Under the pieces are notes generated by a model that searched no databases, was not told the origin of the DNA, and worked only from the letters and a program-made list of their open reading frames with translations. Below, piece after piece: positions 1 to 6,442 of a DNA stretch of 6,442 nucleotides (its first letter is position 1; each line of letters begins with the position of its first letter). The stretch comes from Alphaproteobacteria bacterium (GTDB taxonomy: Bacteria; Pseudomonadota; Alphaproteobacteria; UBA6615), in contig JAURLR010000175.1 in the NCBI GenBank assembly GCA_030831135.1, positions 1 through 6,442 on the forward strand, given 5' to 3'. The position numbers and the translations under genes are program-made.

Positions 1-1491
1 GTGATCGATCTGTGCCCGGTCGGTGCGCTCACCTCCAAGCCCTATGCCTTCGTGTCGCGCCCCTGGGAGTTGAGCAAGACCGAATCCGTTGATGTGCTCG
101 ACGCCGTGGGTGCTGCGATCCGTGTGGATTCCCGCCAGACCGAAGTGCTGCGCGTGCTGCCCCGTCTGAACGAGGACGTGAATGAGGAATGGCTTGCCGA
201 CAAGTCGCGTTATGCCTGTGACGGCCTGATGCGTCAGCGGCTTGATCGTCCCTATCTGCGCGAGAACGGAAAATTGCGCGAAGCCGATTGGAACGAAGCC
301 TTCGGCGCGATTGCCGCGAAAGTGAAGGGCACGTCAGCTGACCTGATCGCGGCAATTGCCGGTGATCTCTGTGACGCTGAATCCATGTTCGCGCTCAAGC
401 AGCTGATGGGCTCTCTCGGGGTCACAAGCATCGATTGTCGTCAGGATGGCGCGAAGCTCGCCGCCGGAACCCGGGGCGCTTATGTGATGAACACGGGTAT
501 TGCTGCGCTCGAATCTGCCGATGCGGTTCTGCTCGTGGGCACCAACCCCCGCTGGGAAGCACCGCTCGTGAATACCCGTCTGCGCAAGGCGTGGCTGCAG
601 GGTGGCGCGCGCATTGGTGTGGTCGGTCCCCAGCGGGACCTGAGCTATCCGAGTGAATATCTGGGCGCCGGGCCGGAGACTTTGTCGTCGATTGCCGATG
701 GCAGCCATGATTTTGCAGCTGTCCTCAAGGATGCCGAACGCCCTATTGTGATCGTGGGCATGGGTGCGCTGGCGCGTGAGGACGGAGAGGCTGTCCTCGG
801 TACGCTTCGCAAGCTGGCTGACAATTGCAACCTCGTTCGGGATGACTGGAACGGCTTCAACGTTCTTCATACCGCGGCTGCGCGGGTTGGCGGGCTTGAT
901 ATCGGCTTTGTGCCCGGTGATGGCGGCCGCGATACGAACGCCATTCTGGCGGGTGCCGAAGCTGGTGATGTTGATGTGGTTTATCTGCTTGGCGCAGATG
1001 AGCTCGATACGAGCAAGCTGGAAAAGGCCTTCGTGATCTATCAGGGTCACCACGGTGATGCCGGGGCCCATTGCGCCGATGTCATCCTGCCCGGGTCGGC
1101 CTATACCGAAAAGAACGGGACCTATGTGAACACCGAAGGGCGCGTGCAACTGGCACGTCAGGCTGTGCAGCCGCCCGGCGACGCACGTGAGGACTGGACG
1201 ATCATTCGTGCGCTCTCGGCGGTGCTCGAGACCGGTCTCGACTATGTAACGCTCGGCGATGTCCGGACGGCCATGGCGCAGGCCAATCCGGTCTTCGAGA
1301 AGGTGGATGAACTCTCGGCGGCGGCGTGGGGAAGTTTCGGCAGCGATGGTGAAATGAGTGCCGCACCGTTCGAAAGTCCGATTGCGAATTACTACATGAC
1401 GGACCCGATCAGCCGGGCCTCGGAGACGATGGCCGAGTGCACCCGTGAGTTCGTGAACGCCAGTGGTGAAAGGACCGGCACCAATGGTTGA
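1..1491 (+). CDS. nuoG: NADH-quinone oxidoreductase subunit G (NuoG), 5'-truncated by window edge
   Basis: This is the C-terminal part of NuoG, a peripheral-arm subunit of complex I that carries Fe-S clusters relaying electrons from the NADH-oxidising module. The window opens inside the gene: the first codon, GTG, is an internal Val of the conserved '[15 protein letters not shown]' segment, not a start. Cys5 of that segment is the last cysteine ligand of cluster N4. The N1b and N5 clusters and the other N4 ligands lie upstream, so about 190-200 residues of a ~690-residue family protein are missing. The rest is the molybdopterin-oxidoreductase-like domain, which is non-catalytic in complex I. 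It contains '[20 protein letters not shown]' (about 177-196), '[20 protein letters not shown]' (about 347-366), 'NTEGRVQ' (about 377-383) and the terminal '[13 protein letters not shown]' (468-480). The N7 cysteine set of E. coli NuoG is absent. The stop, TGA at 1489-1491, lies inside the nuoH start region, giving an 8-nt overlap. The frame is intact and identification is secure. Confidence 0.97.
   Translation: MIDLCPVGALTSKPYAFVSRPWELSKTESVDVLDAVGAAIRVDSRQTEVLRVLPRLNEDVNEEWLADKSRYACDGLMRQRLDRPYLRENGKLREADWNEAFGAIAAKVKGTSADLIAAIAGDLCDAESMFALKQLMGSLGVTSIDCRQDGAKLAAGTRGAYVMNTGIAALESADAVLLVGTNPRWEAPLVNTRLRKAWLQGGARIGVVGPQRDLSYPSEYLGAGPETLSSIADGSHDFAAVLKDAERPIVIVGMGALAREDGEAVLGTLRKLADNCNLVRDDWNGFNVLHTAAARVGGLDIGFVPGDGGRDTNAILAGAEAGDVDVVYLLGADELDTSKLEKAFVIYQGHHGDAGAHCADVILPGSAYTEKNGTYVNTEGRVQLARQAVQPPGDAREDWTIIRALSAVLETGLDYVTLGDVRTAMAQANPVFEKVDELSAAAWGSFGSDGEMSAAPFESPIANYYMTDPISRASETMAECTREFVNASGERTGTNG
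1469..1474 (+). promoter_or_regulatory. Shine-Dalgarno site of nuoH
   Basis: AAAGGA lies inside the end of nuoG, 9 nt before the ATG at 1484. It decides the nuoH start: the alternative in-frame GTG codons at 1463 and 1466 sit at or before this site, have no comparable purine-rich element at the right distance, and would add seven residues not usual in the family. Confidence 0.7.
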
Positions 1492-2503
1492 GTTCTGGTG
1501 GTCCTATGCCTGGCCGACACTCTGGATCGTGATCCAGATCCTGTTCCTTGTCGTGCCGCTGCTGATCGTTGTGGCTTATCTGACCTATGCCGAGCGCATG
1601 GTGATCGGGTTCATGCAGTTGCGCATGGGACCCAATGTGGTCGGTCCGTTTGGACTGCTGCAGCCATTTGCGGATGCGCTGAAGCTGATGACCAAGGAGC
1701 TCATCATCCCGACCGGTGCCAACCGCGTCGTGTTTTTGATGGCCCCGATGTTGACCTTTGTTCTAGCCATGGTCGGCTGGGCGGTGATCCCGGTCAGCGA
1801 GGGCTGGGTGATTTCCGACATCAATGTCGGTGTGCTGTACCTGTTTGCCATCAGTTCGCTGGGTGTCTACGGCATTATCATGGCGGGCTGGGCCTCGAAC
1901 TCGAAATACCCGTTCCTGGGGGCGTTGCGCTCGGCCGCACAGATGGTGTCCTACGAAGTCTCGATCGGCTTTGTCATCATCACGGTTCTGCTGGCGGTGG
2001 GGTCGCTGAACCTGACCGATATCGTGCTGGCCCAGAAGAACGTCTGGTTCTTCATTCCGCTGCTGCCGATGTTCATCGTTTTCGTGATTTCCGCGCTCGC
2101 GGAGACCAATCGCGCGCCGTTCGATCTGCCCGAAGCGGAAGCCGAACTCGTGACCGGCTACAACGTCGAGTATTCGGCGATGGCCTTTGCACTCTTCTTC
2201 CTGGGTGAATACGCCAACATGGTCCTGATGAGCGGAATGACCGTCATCCTGTTCTTGGGCGGCTGGCTGCCGCCATTCGATATCACGATCCTCAACTGGA
2301 TCCCCGGTGTCGTCTGGTTCTCGCTCAAGGTCTCGCTGATCCTGTTTGTCTTCCTCTGGGTGCGCGCGACGCTGCCGCGCTACCGCTATGACCAGCTGAT
2401 GCGGCTGGGATGGAAAGTCTTCCTGCCGCTTTCGCTCGGCTGGGTCGTCATTACCGCGGGTGCCATTGTCATTTTTGACTGGTATCCGGGCATTGTGAAC
2501 TAG
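1484..2503 (+). CDS. nuoH: NADH-quinone oxidoreductase subunit H (NuoH)
   Basis: NuoH (ND1 homologue) is the inner-membrane subunit of complex I that joins the membrane arm to the peripheral arm and forms much of the quinone-access channel. With the ATG at 1484 the protein has 339 residues, typical of the family, and a hydrophobic profile consistent with the family's eight membrane helices. Both classical ND1 signatures are present: '[16 protein letters not shown]' at residues 57-72 and '[14 protein letters not shown]' at 212-225. The acidic residues Glu217, Glu219 and Glu221 of the second signature correspond to the conserved loop near the quinone site. '[16 protein letters not shown]' (about 36-51) and 'SYEVSIG' (156-162) are further conserved segments. 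The start overlaps the nuoG stop by 8 nt, suggesting translational coupling. A longer form from GTG 1463 is possible but less likely. The gene stops with TAG and a 20-nt gap precedes nuoI. Confidence 0.98.
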   Translation: MVEFWWSYAWPTLWIVIQILFLVVPLLIVVAYLTYAERMVIGFMQLRMGPNVVGPFGLLQPFADALKLMTKELIIPTGANRVVFLMAPMLTFVLAMVGWAVIPVSEGWVISDINVGVLYLFAISSLGVYGIIMAGWASNSKYPFLGALRSAAQMVSYEVSIGFVIITVLLAVGSLNLTDIVLAQKNVWFFIPLLPMFIVFVISALAETNRAPFDLPEAEAELVTGYNVEYSAMAFALFFLGEYANMVLMSGMTVILFLGGWLPPFDITILNWIPGVVWFSLKVSLILFVFLWVRATLPRYRYDQLMRLGWKVFLPLSLGWVVITAGAIVIFDWYPGIVN

Positions 2504-2523
2504 GCGCGGAGGGGAATACGGAA

Positions 2524-3012
2524 ATGTCTACATTCAACCGCACCGCGCGCTCGCTTCTCCTGCTGGAGATTGCATCAGGCATGTGGCTGACCCTGAAATA
2601 CTTCTTCAAGCCGAAGGTCACGATCAACTATCCCTATGAAAAAGGGCCGATCAGTGCGCGCTTTCGCGGCGAGCATGCCCTCCGTCGTTATCCGAACGGC
2701 GAGGAACGCTGCATCGCGTGCAAACTGTGTGAAGCGATTTGCCCGGCACAGGCGATCACCATCGAGGCGGAACCGCGCGAAGACAATTCGCGCCGCACCA
2801 CGCGCTACGATATCGACATGACGAAGTGCATCTATTGCGGTTTCTGTCAGGAAGCCTGTCCGGTGGATGCCATCGTGGAAGGACCGAATTTTGAATTTGC
2901 GACCGAAACCCGGGAAGAGCTGATGTACGACAAGGACAAGCTCCTGTTGAACGGCGACCGCTGGGAATCAGAGATCGCAACGGCGCTTGCCGCCGATGCG
3001 CCGTATCGCTAG
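2524..3012 (+). CDS. nuoI: NADH-quinone oxidoreductase subunit I (NuoI), 2x[4Fe-4S] ferredoxin-type
   Basis: NuoI (TYKY/Nqo9 homologue) is a peripheral-arm subunit at the membrane surface. It holds the two [4Fe-4S] clusters N6a and N6b, which carry electrons to cluster N2 and then quinone. The 162-residue protein has the usual alphaproteobacterial length. It begins with an amphipathic/hydrophobic N-terminal segment (about 9-28, '[20 protein letters not shown]') that in the family lies on the membrane next to NuoH. It then has '[17 protein letters not shown]' and two CxxCxxCxxxCP motifs: Cys63, 66, 69, 73 and Cys102, 105, 108, 112. All eight ligands are present. The C-terminal '[18 protein letters not shown]' segment is also family-typical. 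A strong GGAGGGG site at 2508-2514, 9 nt before the ATG, supports the start. The stop is TAG and the next gene, nuoJ, begins 21 nt later. Confidence 0.98.
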   Translation: MSTFNRTARSLLLLEIASGMWLTLKYFFKPKVTINYPYEKGPISARFRGEHALRRYPNGEERCIACKLCEAICPAQAITIEAEPREDNSRRTTRYDIDMTKCIYCGFCQEACPVDAIVEGPNFEFATETREELMYDKDKLLLNGDRWESEIATALAADAPYR

Positions 3013-3020
3013 GCCGCGCC

Positions 3021-3027
3021 GGGGGGA
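3021..3027 (+). promoter_or_regulatory. Shine-Dalgarno site of nuoJ (GTG start)
   Basis: The G-rich element GGGGGGA lies 6 nt before the GTG at 3034. No other initiation codon exists in frame between the nuoI stop and this GTG, and the next in-frame Met (residue 21) falls inside the first membrane helix. The GTG start is therefore well supported. Confidence 0.6.
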
Positions 3028-3033
3028 TTTGAC

Positions 3034-3648
3034 GTGATTATTCAAGCGCTTGCCTTTTACCTGTTTGCCGGTGTCGCCGTTGCGTCTGCCGTGATGGTGA
3101 TATCGGCTCGCAATCCGGTTCACTCCGTGCTGTTCCTGATTCTGGCCTTCTTCAACTCTGCCGGCCTGTTCGTGCTCATTGGGGCAGAGTTCCTCGCGAT
3201 GATCCTCGTTGTCGTCTATGTCGGCGCGGTCGCGGTGCTGTTCCTGTTCGTGGTCATGATGCTGGACATCAACTTCGCCGAAATGCGCGAAGGGTTCCTG
3301 CAATACCTCCCGATTGGCGCGCTGATCGGCATCATTCTGGCCGCCGAACTCATTCTTGTGTTCGGAAGCTGGGCCGTTTCGCCGGAATCGGCGCAAGTCC
3401 TCGCCGCACCGACCTTGCCGGCCGATGGCGTGACGAACACGCATGCGTTGGGCAACGTCATCTACACTGAGTATGTGTATCTGTTTCAGGCTTCCGGCCT
3501 TGTGCTGCTGGTCGCCATGATCGGCGCCATCGTGCTGACCCTGCGCCATCGCCCCGATGTACGGCGTCAGAAGATCAGCGATCAGGTTGAACGCCGCCGC
3601 GAGGATGTCATTGAAATTCGCGACATCACAACTGGGAGCGGCGTGTGA
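3034..3648 (+). CDS. nuoJ: NADH-quinone oxidoreductase subunit J (NuoJ)
   Basis: NuoJ (ND6 homologue) is a small membrane-arm subunit next to NuoK and NuoH, in the region that couples quinone reduction to proton movement. The 204-residue protein starts with GTG. Five hydrophobic segments are visible, at roughly residues 5-25, 31-50, 54-77, 92-112 and 148-170, matching the family's five helices. The diagnostic third helix, '[20 protein letters not shown]', contains Tyr62 in the VYVGA motif, where ND6 homologues form a pi-bulge involved in coupling. '[24 protein letters not shown]' spans about 23-46. The tail from about 171 onward is charged ('[20 protein letters not shown]') and predicted cytoplasmic, and similar tails are common in alphaproteobacterial NuoJ. 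The TGA stop overlaps the nuoK GTG as GTGA, consistent with stop-restart coupling. Confidence 0.96.
   Translation: MIIQALAFYLFAGVAVASAVMVISARNPVHSVLFLILAFFNSAGLFVLIGAEFLAMILVVVYVGAVAVLFLFVVMMLDINFAEMREGFLQYLPIGALIGIILAAELILVFGSWAVSPESAQVLAAPTLPADGVTNTHALGNVIYTEYVYLFQASGLVLLVAMIGAIVLTLRHRPDVRRQKISDQVERRREDVIEIRDITTGSGV
3634..3638 (+). promoter_or_regulatory. Shine-Dalgarno site of nuoK (GTG start)
   Basis: GGGAG lies inside the last codons of nuoJ, 6 nt before the nuoK GTG at 3645. It supports initiation at the GTGA overlap, where nuoK begins before nuoJ has terminated. Confidence 0.6.
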
Positions 3649-3959
3649 TTCTTGAAATCGGTCTCTCCCATTACCTCACAGTCAGTGCCATCCTGTTCAC
3701 GCTCGGGATTTTCGGCATTTTCCTCAACCGCAAGAACGTCATCATCATCCTGATGTCGGTTGAACTGATGCTGCTGGCTGTGAACATCAATTTCATTGCG
3801 TTTTCCGCCTTCCTGAATGATCTCACGGGACAGGTCTTTGCGCTTTTCGTTCTGACCGTTGCGGCCGCCGAGGCTGCCATCGGACTTGCGATCCTTGTCG
3901 TCTACTTCCGAAACCGCGGTTCCATCGCTGTGGAAGACATCAACATGATGAAGGGTTAG
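3645..3959 (+). CDS. nuoK: NADH-quinone oxidoreductase subunit K (NuoK)
   Basis: NuoK (ND4L homologue) is the smallest membrane subunit of complex I. It supplies membrane-buried glutamates to the hydrophilic axis that links the quinone site to the antiporter-like pumps. The 104-residue protein (family about 100) has three hydrophobic helices, at about residues 8-27, 32-56 and 62-88. Both essential acidic residues are present: Glu40 in '[12 protein letters not shown]' (E. coli Glu36) and Glu76 in '[15 protein letters not shown]' (E. coli Glu72). Translation begins at GTG, overlapping the nuoJ TGA by 4 nt. No in-frame ATG lies nearby, and the N-terminus '[18 protein letters not shown]' aligns with the start of family members. 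The stop is TAG and nuoL follows after 7 nt. Confidence 0.97.
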   Translation: MILEIGLSHYLTVSAILFTLGIFGIFLNRKNVIIILMSVELMLLAVNINFIAFSAFLNDLTGQVFALFVLTVAAAEAAIGLAILVVYFRNRGSIAVEDINMMKG

Positions 3960-3966
3960 GCGGGAC

Positions 3967-5892
3967 ATGATCGAACTCGCGATCTTTCTGCCGCTGATCG
4001 GCGGCCTTATTGCCGGTATCTTCGGCACCCGTATGGGTGACCGGCCCGCCCAGCTTGTGACTGTCATTCCGATGCTGTTGGCCGCGGTTATCTCCTGTTA
4101 CCTGCTCTGGGATGTCGGGCTGCACGGCAATGAGCAGACCATTCGGCTGTTCACCTGGTTTGACTCCGGTACGCTCGAGCTGAGCTGGGCCCTGCGTTTC
4201 GACACGCTGACCGCTGTCATGGTGTTCGTGGTCAACGTCGTGTCATCGATGGTGCATGTCTATTCCATCGGCTACATGTCGCATGATCCGCACAAGCCGC
4301 GTTTCATGGCCTATCTGAGCCTGTTCACCTTCTTCATGCTCACCCTTGTGACCGCAGACAACTTCGTCCAGATGTTCTTCGGCTGGGAAGGCGTGGGGCT
4401 GATGTCCTACCTTCTGATCGGTTTCTGGTATGAGCGGCCTTCCGCCAATGCCGCCGCCATCAAGGCTTTTGTGGTCAACCGGGTTGGTGACTTCGGCTTC
4501 ATGCTCGGCATTCTTGGCGTTTTCTTCGTGTTCGGAACCCTCGACTTTGATGCCGTCTTCAGGGCCGTTCCCGATATCGCGGGCCAGTCCTTTGCGTTCC
4601 TCGGCATGGACCTCGATATTCTGACAACGCTGTGCCTGCTGCTGTTTATCGGTGCCATGGGCAAGTCTGCGCAGATCGGCCTGCACACATGGCTGCCCGA
4701 CGCCATGGAAGGCCCGACACCTGTTTCTGCGCTGATCCATGCAGCAACGATGGTGACGGCGGGCGTGTTCATGGTGGCGCGGCTTTCGCCGATGTTCGAG
4801 TTCGCGCCGATTGCGCTCTCGGTCATCGTGCTGGTGGGCGGCACCACCGCGTTCTTTGCCGCCACGATTGGCCTGACCCAGCACGATATCAAGCGCGTGA
4901 TCGCCTATTCGACCTGTTCCCAGCTTGGCTACATGTTCTTCGCGCTCGGCGTCGGAGCCTATCCGGCCGCAATCTTCCATCTGATGACCCATGCCTTCTT
5001 CAAGGCGTTACTCTTCCTTGGGGCGGGCAGCGTCATTCACGGCATGGATGACGAACAGGACATGCGCAAGATGGGCGGCCTGTTCTCGAAGATGAAGGTC
5101 ACCGCTGTCTTGATGTGGATCGGCAGTCTGGCCTTGGCCGGGGTCCCGTTCTTTGCCGGGTTCTATTCAAAGGACATGATCCTCGAATCCGCCTTCGCCG
5201 CGCATACGGGACTGGGTATGTATGCCTTCTGGGCGGGAATTGCCGCGGCGCTGATGACGGCGTTCTATTCTTGGCGCCTGTTGTTCCTGACATTCCACGG
5301 TCGCACGCGCGCCGATGATCACACTTTCGATCATGCCCATGAATCACCTCCGGTGATGATTGCGCCGTTGCTGGTGCTTGCGCTGGGTGCCGTGTTCTCT
5401 GGCTATCTCGCGAAGGAATACTTCGTTGGCGACAGCATGGATGCGTTCTGGGGGTCTTCGATCCTGATGCTGACCAACATCATTGAAGAGGCGCATCATG
5501 TTCCCTTCTGGGTCAACAAGCTCCCGATTGTCATGGGTGCGGTCGGCATCTTCGCAGCTTTCGTTATGTACATCCTCAAGCCGAGCTGGCCGGCTGCCGT
5601 CGTGGCGCGCATTCGCCCGGTTTACACTTTCGTCTACAACAAGTGGTTCTTTGACGAGTTGTACGACCGCGTGTTCGTTCGCCCGTCCTTCGTTCTGGGA
5701 CGTGGCCTCTGGAAATCGGGCGATGGCGCGGTCATTGATGGTGTGGGTCCTGACGGAATCGCTGCCGCAATCCGCAATCTCGCCGGACGCGCCGGCCGCC
5801 TTCAGTCGGGTTTCGTTTATCACTATGCCTTTGCGATGCTGATCGGGCTGGTCCTTCTTGCGACCTGGTTCCTGTTCGGGTTCTTCCGGTAG
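3967..5892 (+). CDS. nuoL: NADH-quinone oxidoreductase subunit L (NuoL)
   Basis: NuoL (ND5 homologue) is the distal antiporter-like subunit of the membrane arm, thought to move protons across the inner membrane. The protein has 641 residues, within the range for alphaproteobacteria and slightly longer than the 613 of E. coli. The N-terminal ND5 domain (about 65-115) precedes the main antiporter domain (about 131-440). Channel residues known from E. coli are all present: Glu141 in 'FFGWEGVGLMSYLLIGFW', Asp175 in 'NRVGDFGF', Lys233 in 'GAMGKSAQIGLHTWLPDAMEGP', His258 in 'SALIHAATMVTAGV', Asp307 in 'THDIKR'-like 'QHDIKRVIAYST', His338, His342 and Lys346 in 'FHLMTHAFFKALLF', and Lys402 in 'GFYSKD'. 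A C-terminal section with a probable lateral amphipathic helix (from about 541) leads to a final membrane helix (about 619-640). The ATG at 3967 gives the family-typical N-terminus. The ribosome site is ambiguous: GAAGG at 3950-3954 or AGG at 3958-3960, the latter overlapping the nuoK stop. nuoM starts 9 nt after the TAG stop. Confidence 0.98.
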   Translation: MIELAIFLPLIGGLIAGIFGTRMGDRPAQLVTVIPMLLAAVISCYLLWDVGLHGNEQTIRLFTWFDSGTLELSWALRFDTLTAVMVFVVNVVSSMVHVYSIGYMSHDPHKPRFMAYLSLFTFFMLTLVTADNFVQMFFGWEGVGLMSYLLIGFWYERPSANAAAIKAFVVNRVGDFGFMLGILGVFFVFGTLDFDAVFRAVPDIAGQSFAFLGMDLDILTTLCLLLFIGAMGKSAQIGLHTWLPDAMEGPTPVSALIHAATMVTAGVFMVARLSPMFEFAPIALSVIVLVGGTTAFFAATIGLTQHDIKRVIAYSTCSQLGYMFFALGVGAYPAAIFHLMTHAFFKALLFLGAGSVIHGMDDEQDMRKMGGLFSKMKVTAVLMWIGSLALAGVPFFAGFYSKDMILESAFAAHTGLGMYAFWAGIAAALMTAFYSWRLLFLTFHGRTRADDHTFDHAHESPPVMIAPLLVLALGAVFSGYLAKEYFVGDSMDAFWGSSILMLTNIIEEAHHVPFWVNKLPIVMGAVGIFAAFVMYILKPSWPAAVVARIRPVYTFVYNKWFFDELYDRVFVRPSFVLGRGLWKSGDGAVIDGVGPDGIAAAIRNLAGRAGRLQSGFVYHYAFAMLIGLVLLATWFLFGFFR

Positions 5893-5901
5893 GGCCGCGC
5901 T

Positions 5902-6442
5902 ATGGATTCATTCCCCATTCTTTCCCTGATCACCTTCCTGCCGCTCGTCGGCGTGGCGTTCATTCTCCTGATTCGAGGGGATGAGTTCACCGTTGCGCGG
6001 AACGCACGCTGGGCCGCGCTGTGGACGTCGCTGGCGACCTTCGTGATCAGCCTGCTGCTCTGGTTCAACTTCGACAAGACGACCGCTGATTTCCAGTTCG
6101 TCGAGAAGTTCGAGTGGTTGCCAAGCCTGAACATCGCCTACCACATGGGCATTGACGGTATTTCGCTGTTCTTCGTGATCCTGTCGACCTTCCTGACCCC
6201 GATCTGTGTGCTTGCGTCCTGGAAAGCCATCACCTCGCGGGTGAAGGAGTACATGATCGCCTTCCTCGTCCTCGAGACGATGATGGTCGGCATGTTCTGC
6301 GCCCTCGACACGGTGCTGTTCTACATCTTCTTCGAGGCCGTCCTGATCCCGATGTTCCTGATCATCGGCGTCTGGGGCGGGGCGCGGCGCGTCTACTCGG
6401 CGTTCAAGTTCTTCCTCTACACGCTCGCCGGCTCGGTGCTGA
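5902..6442 (+). CDS. nuoM: NADH-quinone oxidoreductase subunit M (NuoM), 3'-truncated by window edge
   Basis: This is the N-terminal part of NuoM (ND4 homologue), the antiporter-like membrane subunit next to NuoL. From the ATG at 5902 the frame stays open to the window end, giving 180 codons plus one base of a protein usually about 500 residues long. The translation begins '[20 protein letters not shown]'. It includes '[19 protein letters not shown]' (about 80-98), which opens the ND4 core, and '[20 protein letters not shown]' (141-160), where Glu145 matches the essential membrane Glu144 of E. coli NuoM. Hydrophobic segments near 5-24, 38-54, 85-106, 116-133, 136-157 and 166-180 fit the first helices of the family. 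The start is 9 nt after the nuoL TAG. A weak AGGG at 5891-5894, overlapping that stop, lies 7 nt upstream. Codon use is odd: codons 109-180 all end in G or C (see findings). Confidence 0.97.
   Translation, partial: MDSFPILSLITFLPLVGVAFILLIRGDEFTVARNARWAALWTSLATFVISLLLWFNFDKTTADFQFVEKFEWLPSLNIAYHMGIDGISLFFVILSTFLTPICVLASWKAITSRVKEYMIAFLVLETMMVGMFCALDTVLFYIFFEAVLIPMFLIIGVWGGARRVYSAFKFFLYTLAGSVL

Noticed and set aside
1..3. GTG at base 1 as a possible start of a 496-residue protein.
   Set aside because: It encodes the Val of the conserved N4-cluster segment of NuoG. The gene clearly continues upstream of the window.
334..1149. A 271-codon open frame on the minus strand, opposite nuoG.
   Set aside because: It lies wholly antisense to the conserved NuoG sequence. 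Its translation has no recognisable family motif and the composition expected of the complement of biased codons. It is a shadow frame.
1463..1483. A longer NuoH starting at GTG 1463, adding seven residues.
   Set aside because: The AAAGGA ribosome site at 1469-1474 lies within this extension and points to the ATG at 1484. The family N-terminus also begins near that Met.
1498..2208. A 236-codon frame on the plus strand inside nuoH in another frame.
   Set aside because: It is nested entirely within nuoH, is Arg/Cys/Gly-rich as expected for an off-frame reading, and has no conserved feature.
3010..3033. A GC-rich nuoI-nuoJ gap considered as a terminator or regulatory hairpin.
   Set aside because: It is only 21 nt, has no convincing inverted repeat and no T-run, and its G-run serves as the nuoJ ribosome site.
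2968..3549. A 193-codon open frame on the minus strand across nuoI and nuoJ.
   Set aside because: The translation is low-complexity and rich in Gln, His, Asp and Glu, antisense to the membrane helices of NuoJ. It crosses a gene boundary without any ribosome site or motif of its own.
4243..4992. A 249-codon open frame on the minus strand, opposite nuoL.
   Set aside because: The translation is rich in His, Arg, Glu and Gly because it is the complement of hydrophobic nuoL codons. It shows no domain and nuoL itself is unambiguous.

Overview
The window is a continuous, plus-strand segment of a bacterial nuo operon, which encodes proton-pumping NADH:ubiquinone oxidoreductase (respiratory complex I, NDH-1). 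Seven genes lie head to tail in the canonical order nuoG-nuoH-nuoI-nuoJ-nuoK-nuoL-nuoM. nuoG is cut at its 5' end by the window start and nuoM at its 3' end by the window end. The five genes between them are complete. All seven reading frames are intact, with the expected family lengths and key residues.

The likely source is an alphaproteobacterium. The DNA is moderately GC-rich. NuoG has the mitochondrial/alphaproteobacterial form, without the extra N7 cluster cysteines. NuoI (162 aa) and the NuoL C-terminus (a 'RLQSGFVYHYAFAMLIG' stretch before the last helix) also look alphaproteobacterial. A Caulobacterales/Hyphomonadales-type organism seems plausible, but that is an impression from the protein sequences and was not tested.

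Layout: the C-terminal ~496 residues of NuoG, a peripheral-arm Fe-S subunit (1-1491); NuoH, the membrane subunit at the quinone site (1484-2503); NuoI, the 2x[4Fe-4S] subunit that passes electrons towards N2 and quinone (2524-3012); NuoJ and NuoK, small membrane subunits (3034-3648, 3645-3959); NuoL, the distal antiporter-like pump subunit (3967-5892); and the first 180 residues of NuoM, a second antiporter-like subunit (5902-6442). Electrons pass through NuoG and NuoI to quinone at the NuoH interface. The released energy drives proton movement through NuoH/J/K and the antiporter-like NuoL/M.

Genes either overlap (G/H by 8 nt, J/K by 4 nt) or are separated by 7-21 nt. No internal gap could hold a promoter or terminator, so the segment looks like one polycistronic, translationally coupled transcript. 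No RNA genes, mobile elements, repeats, CRISPR arrays or extra genes were seen, and no stretch over 300 bases lacks a gene. I found no previously undescribed system. The most notable irregularity is a run of 72 consecutive G/C-ending codons at the end of the visible nuoM, against roughly 75-80% in sampled upstream stretches. It may be a local recombination or codon-selection signal.
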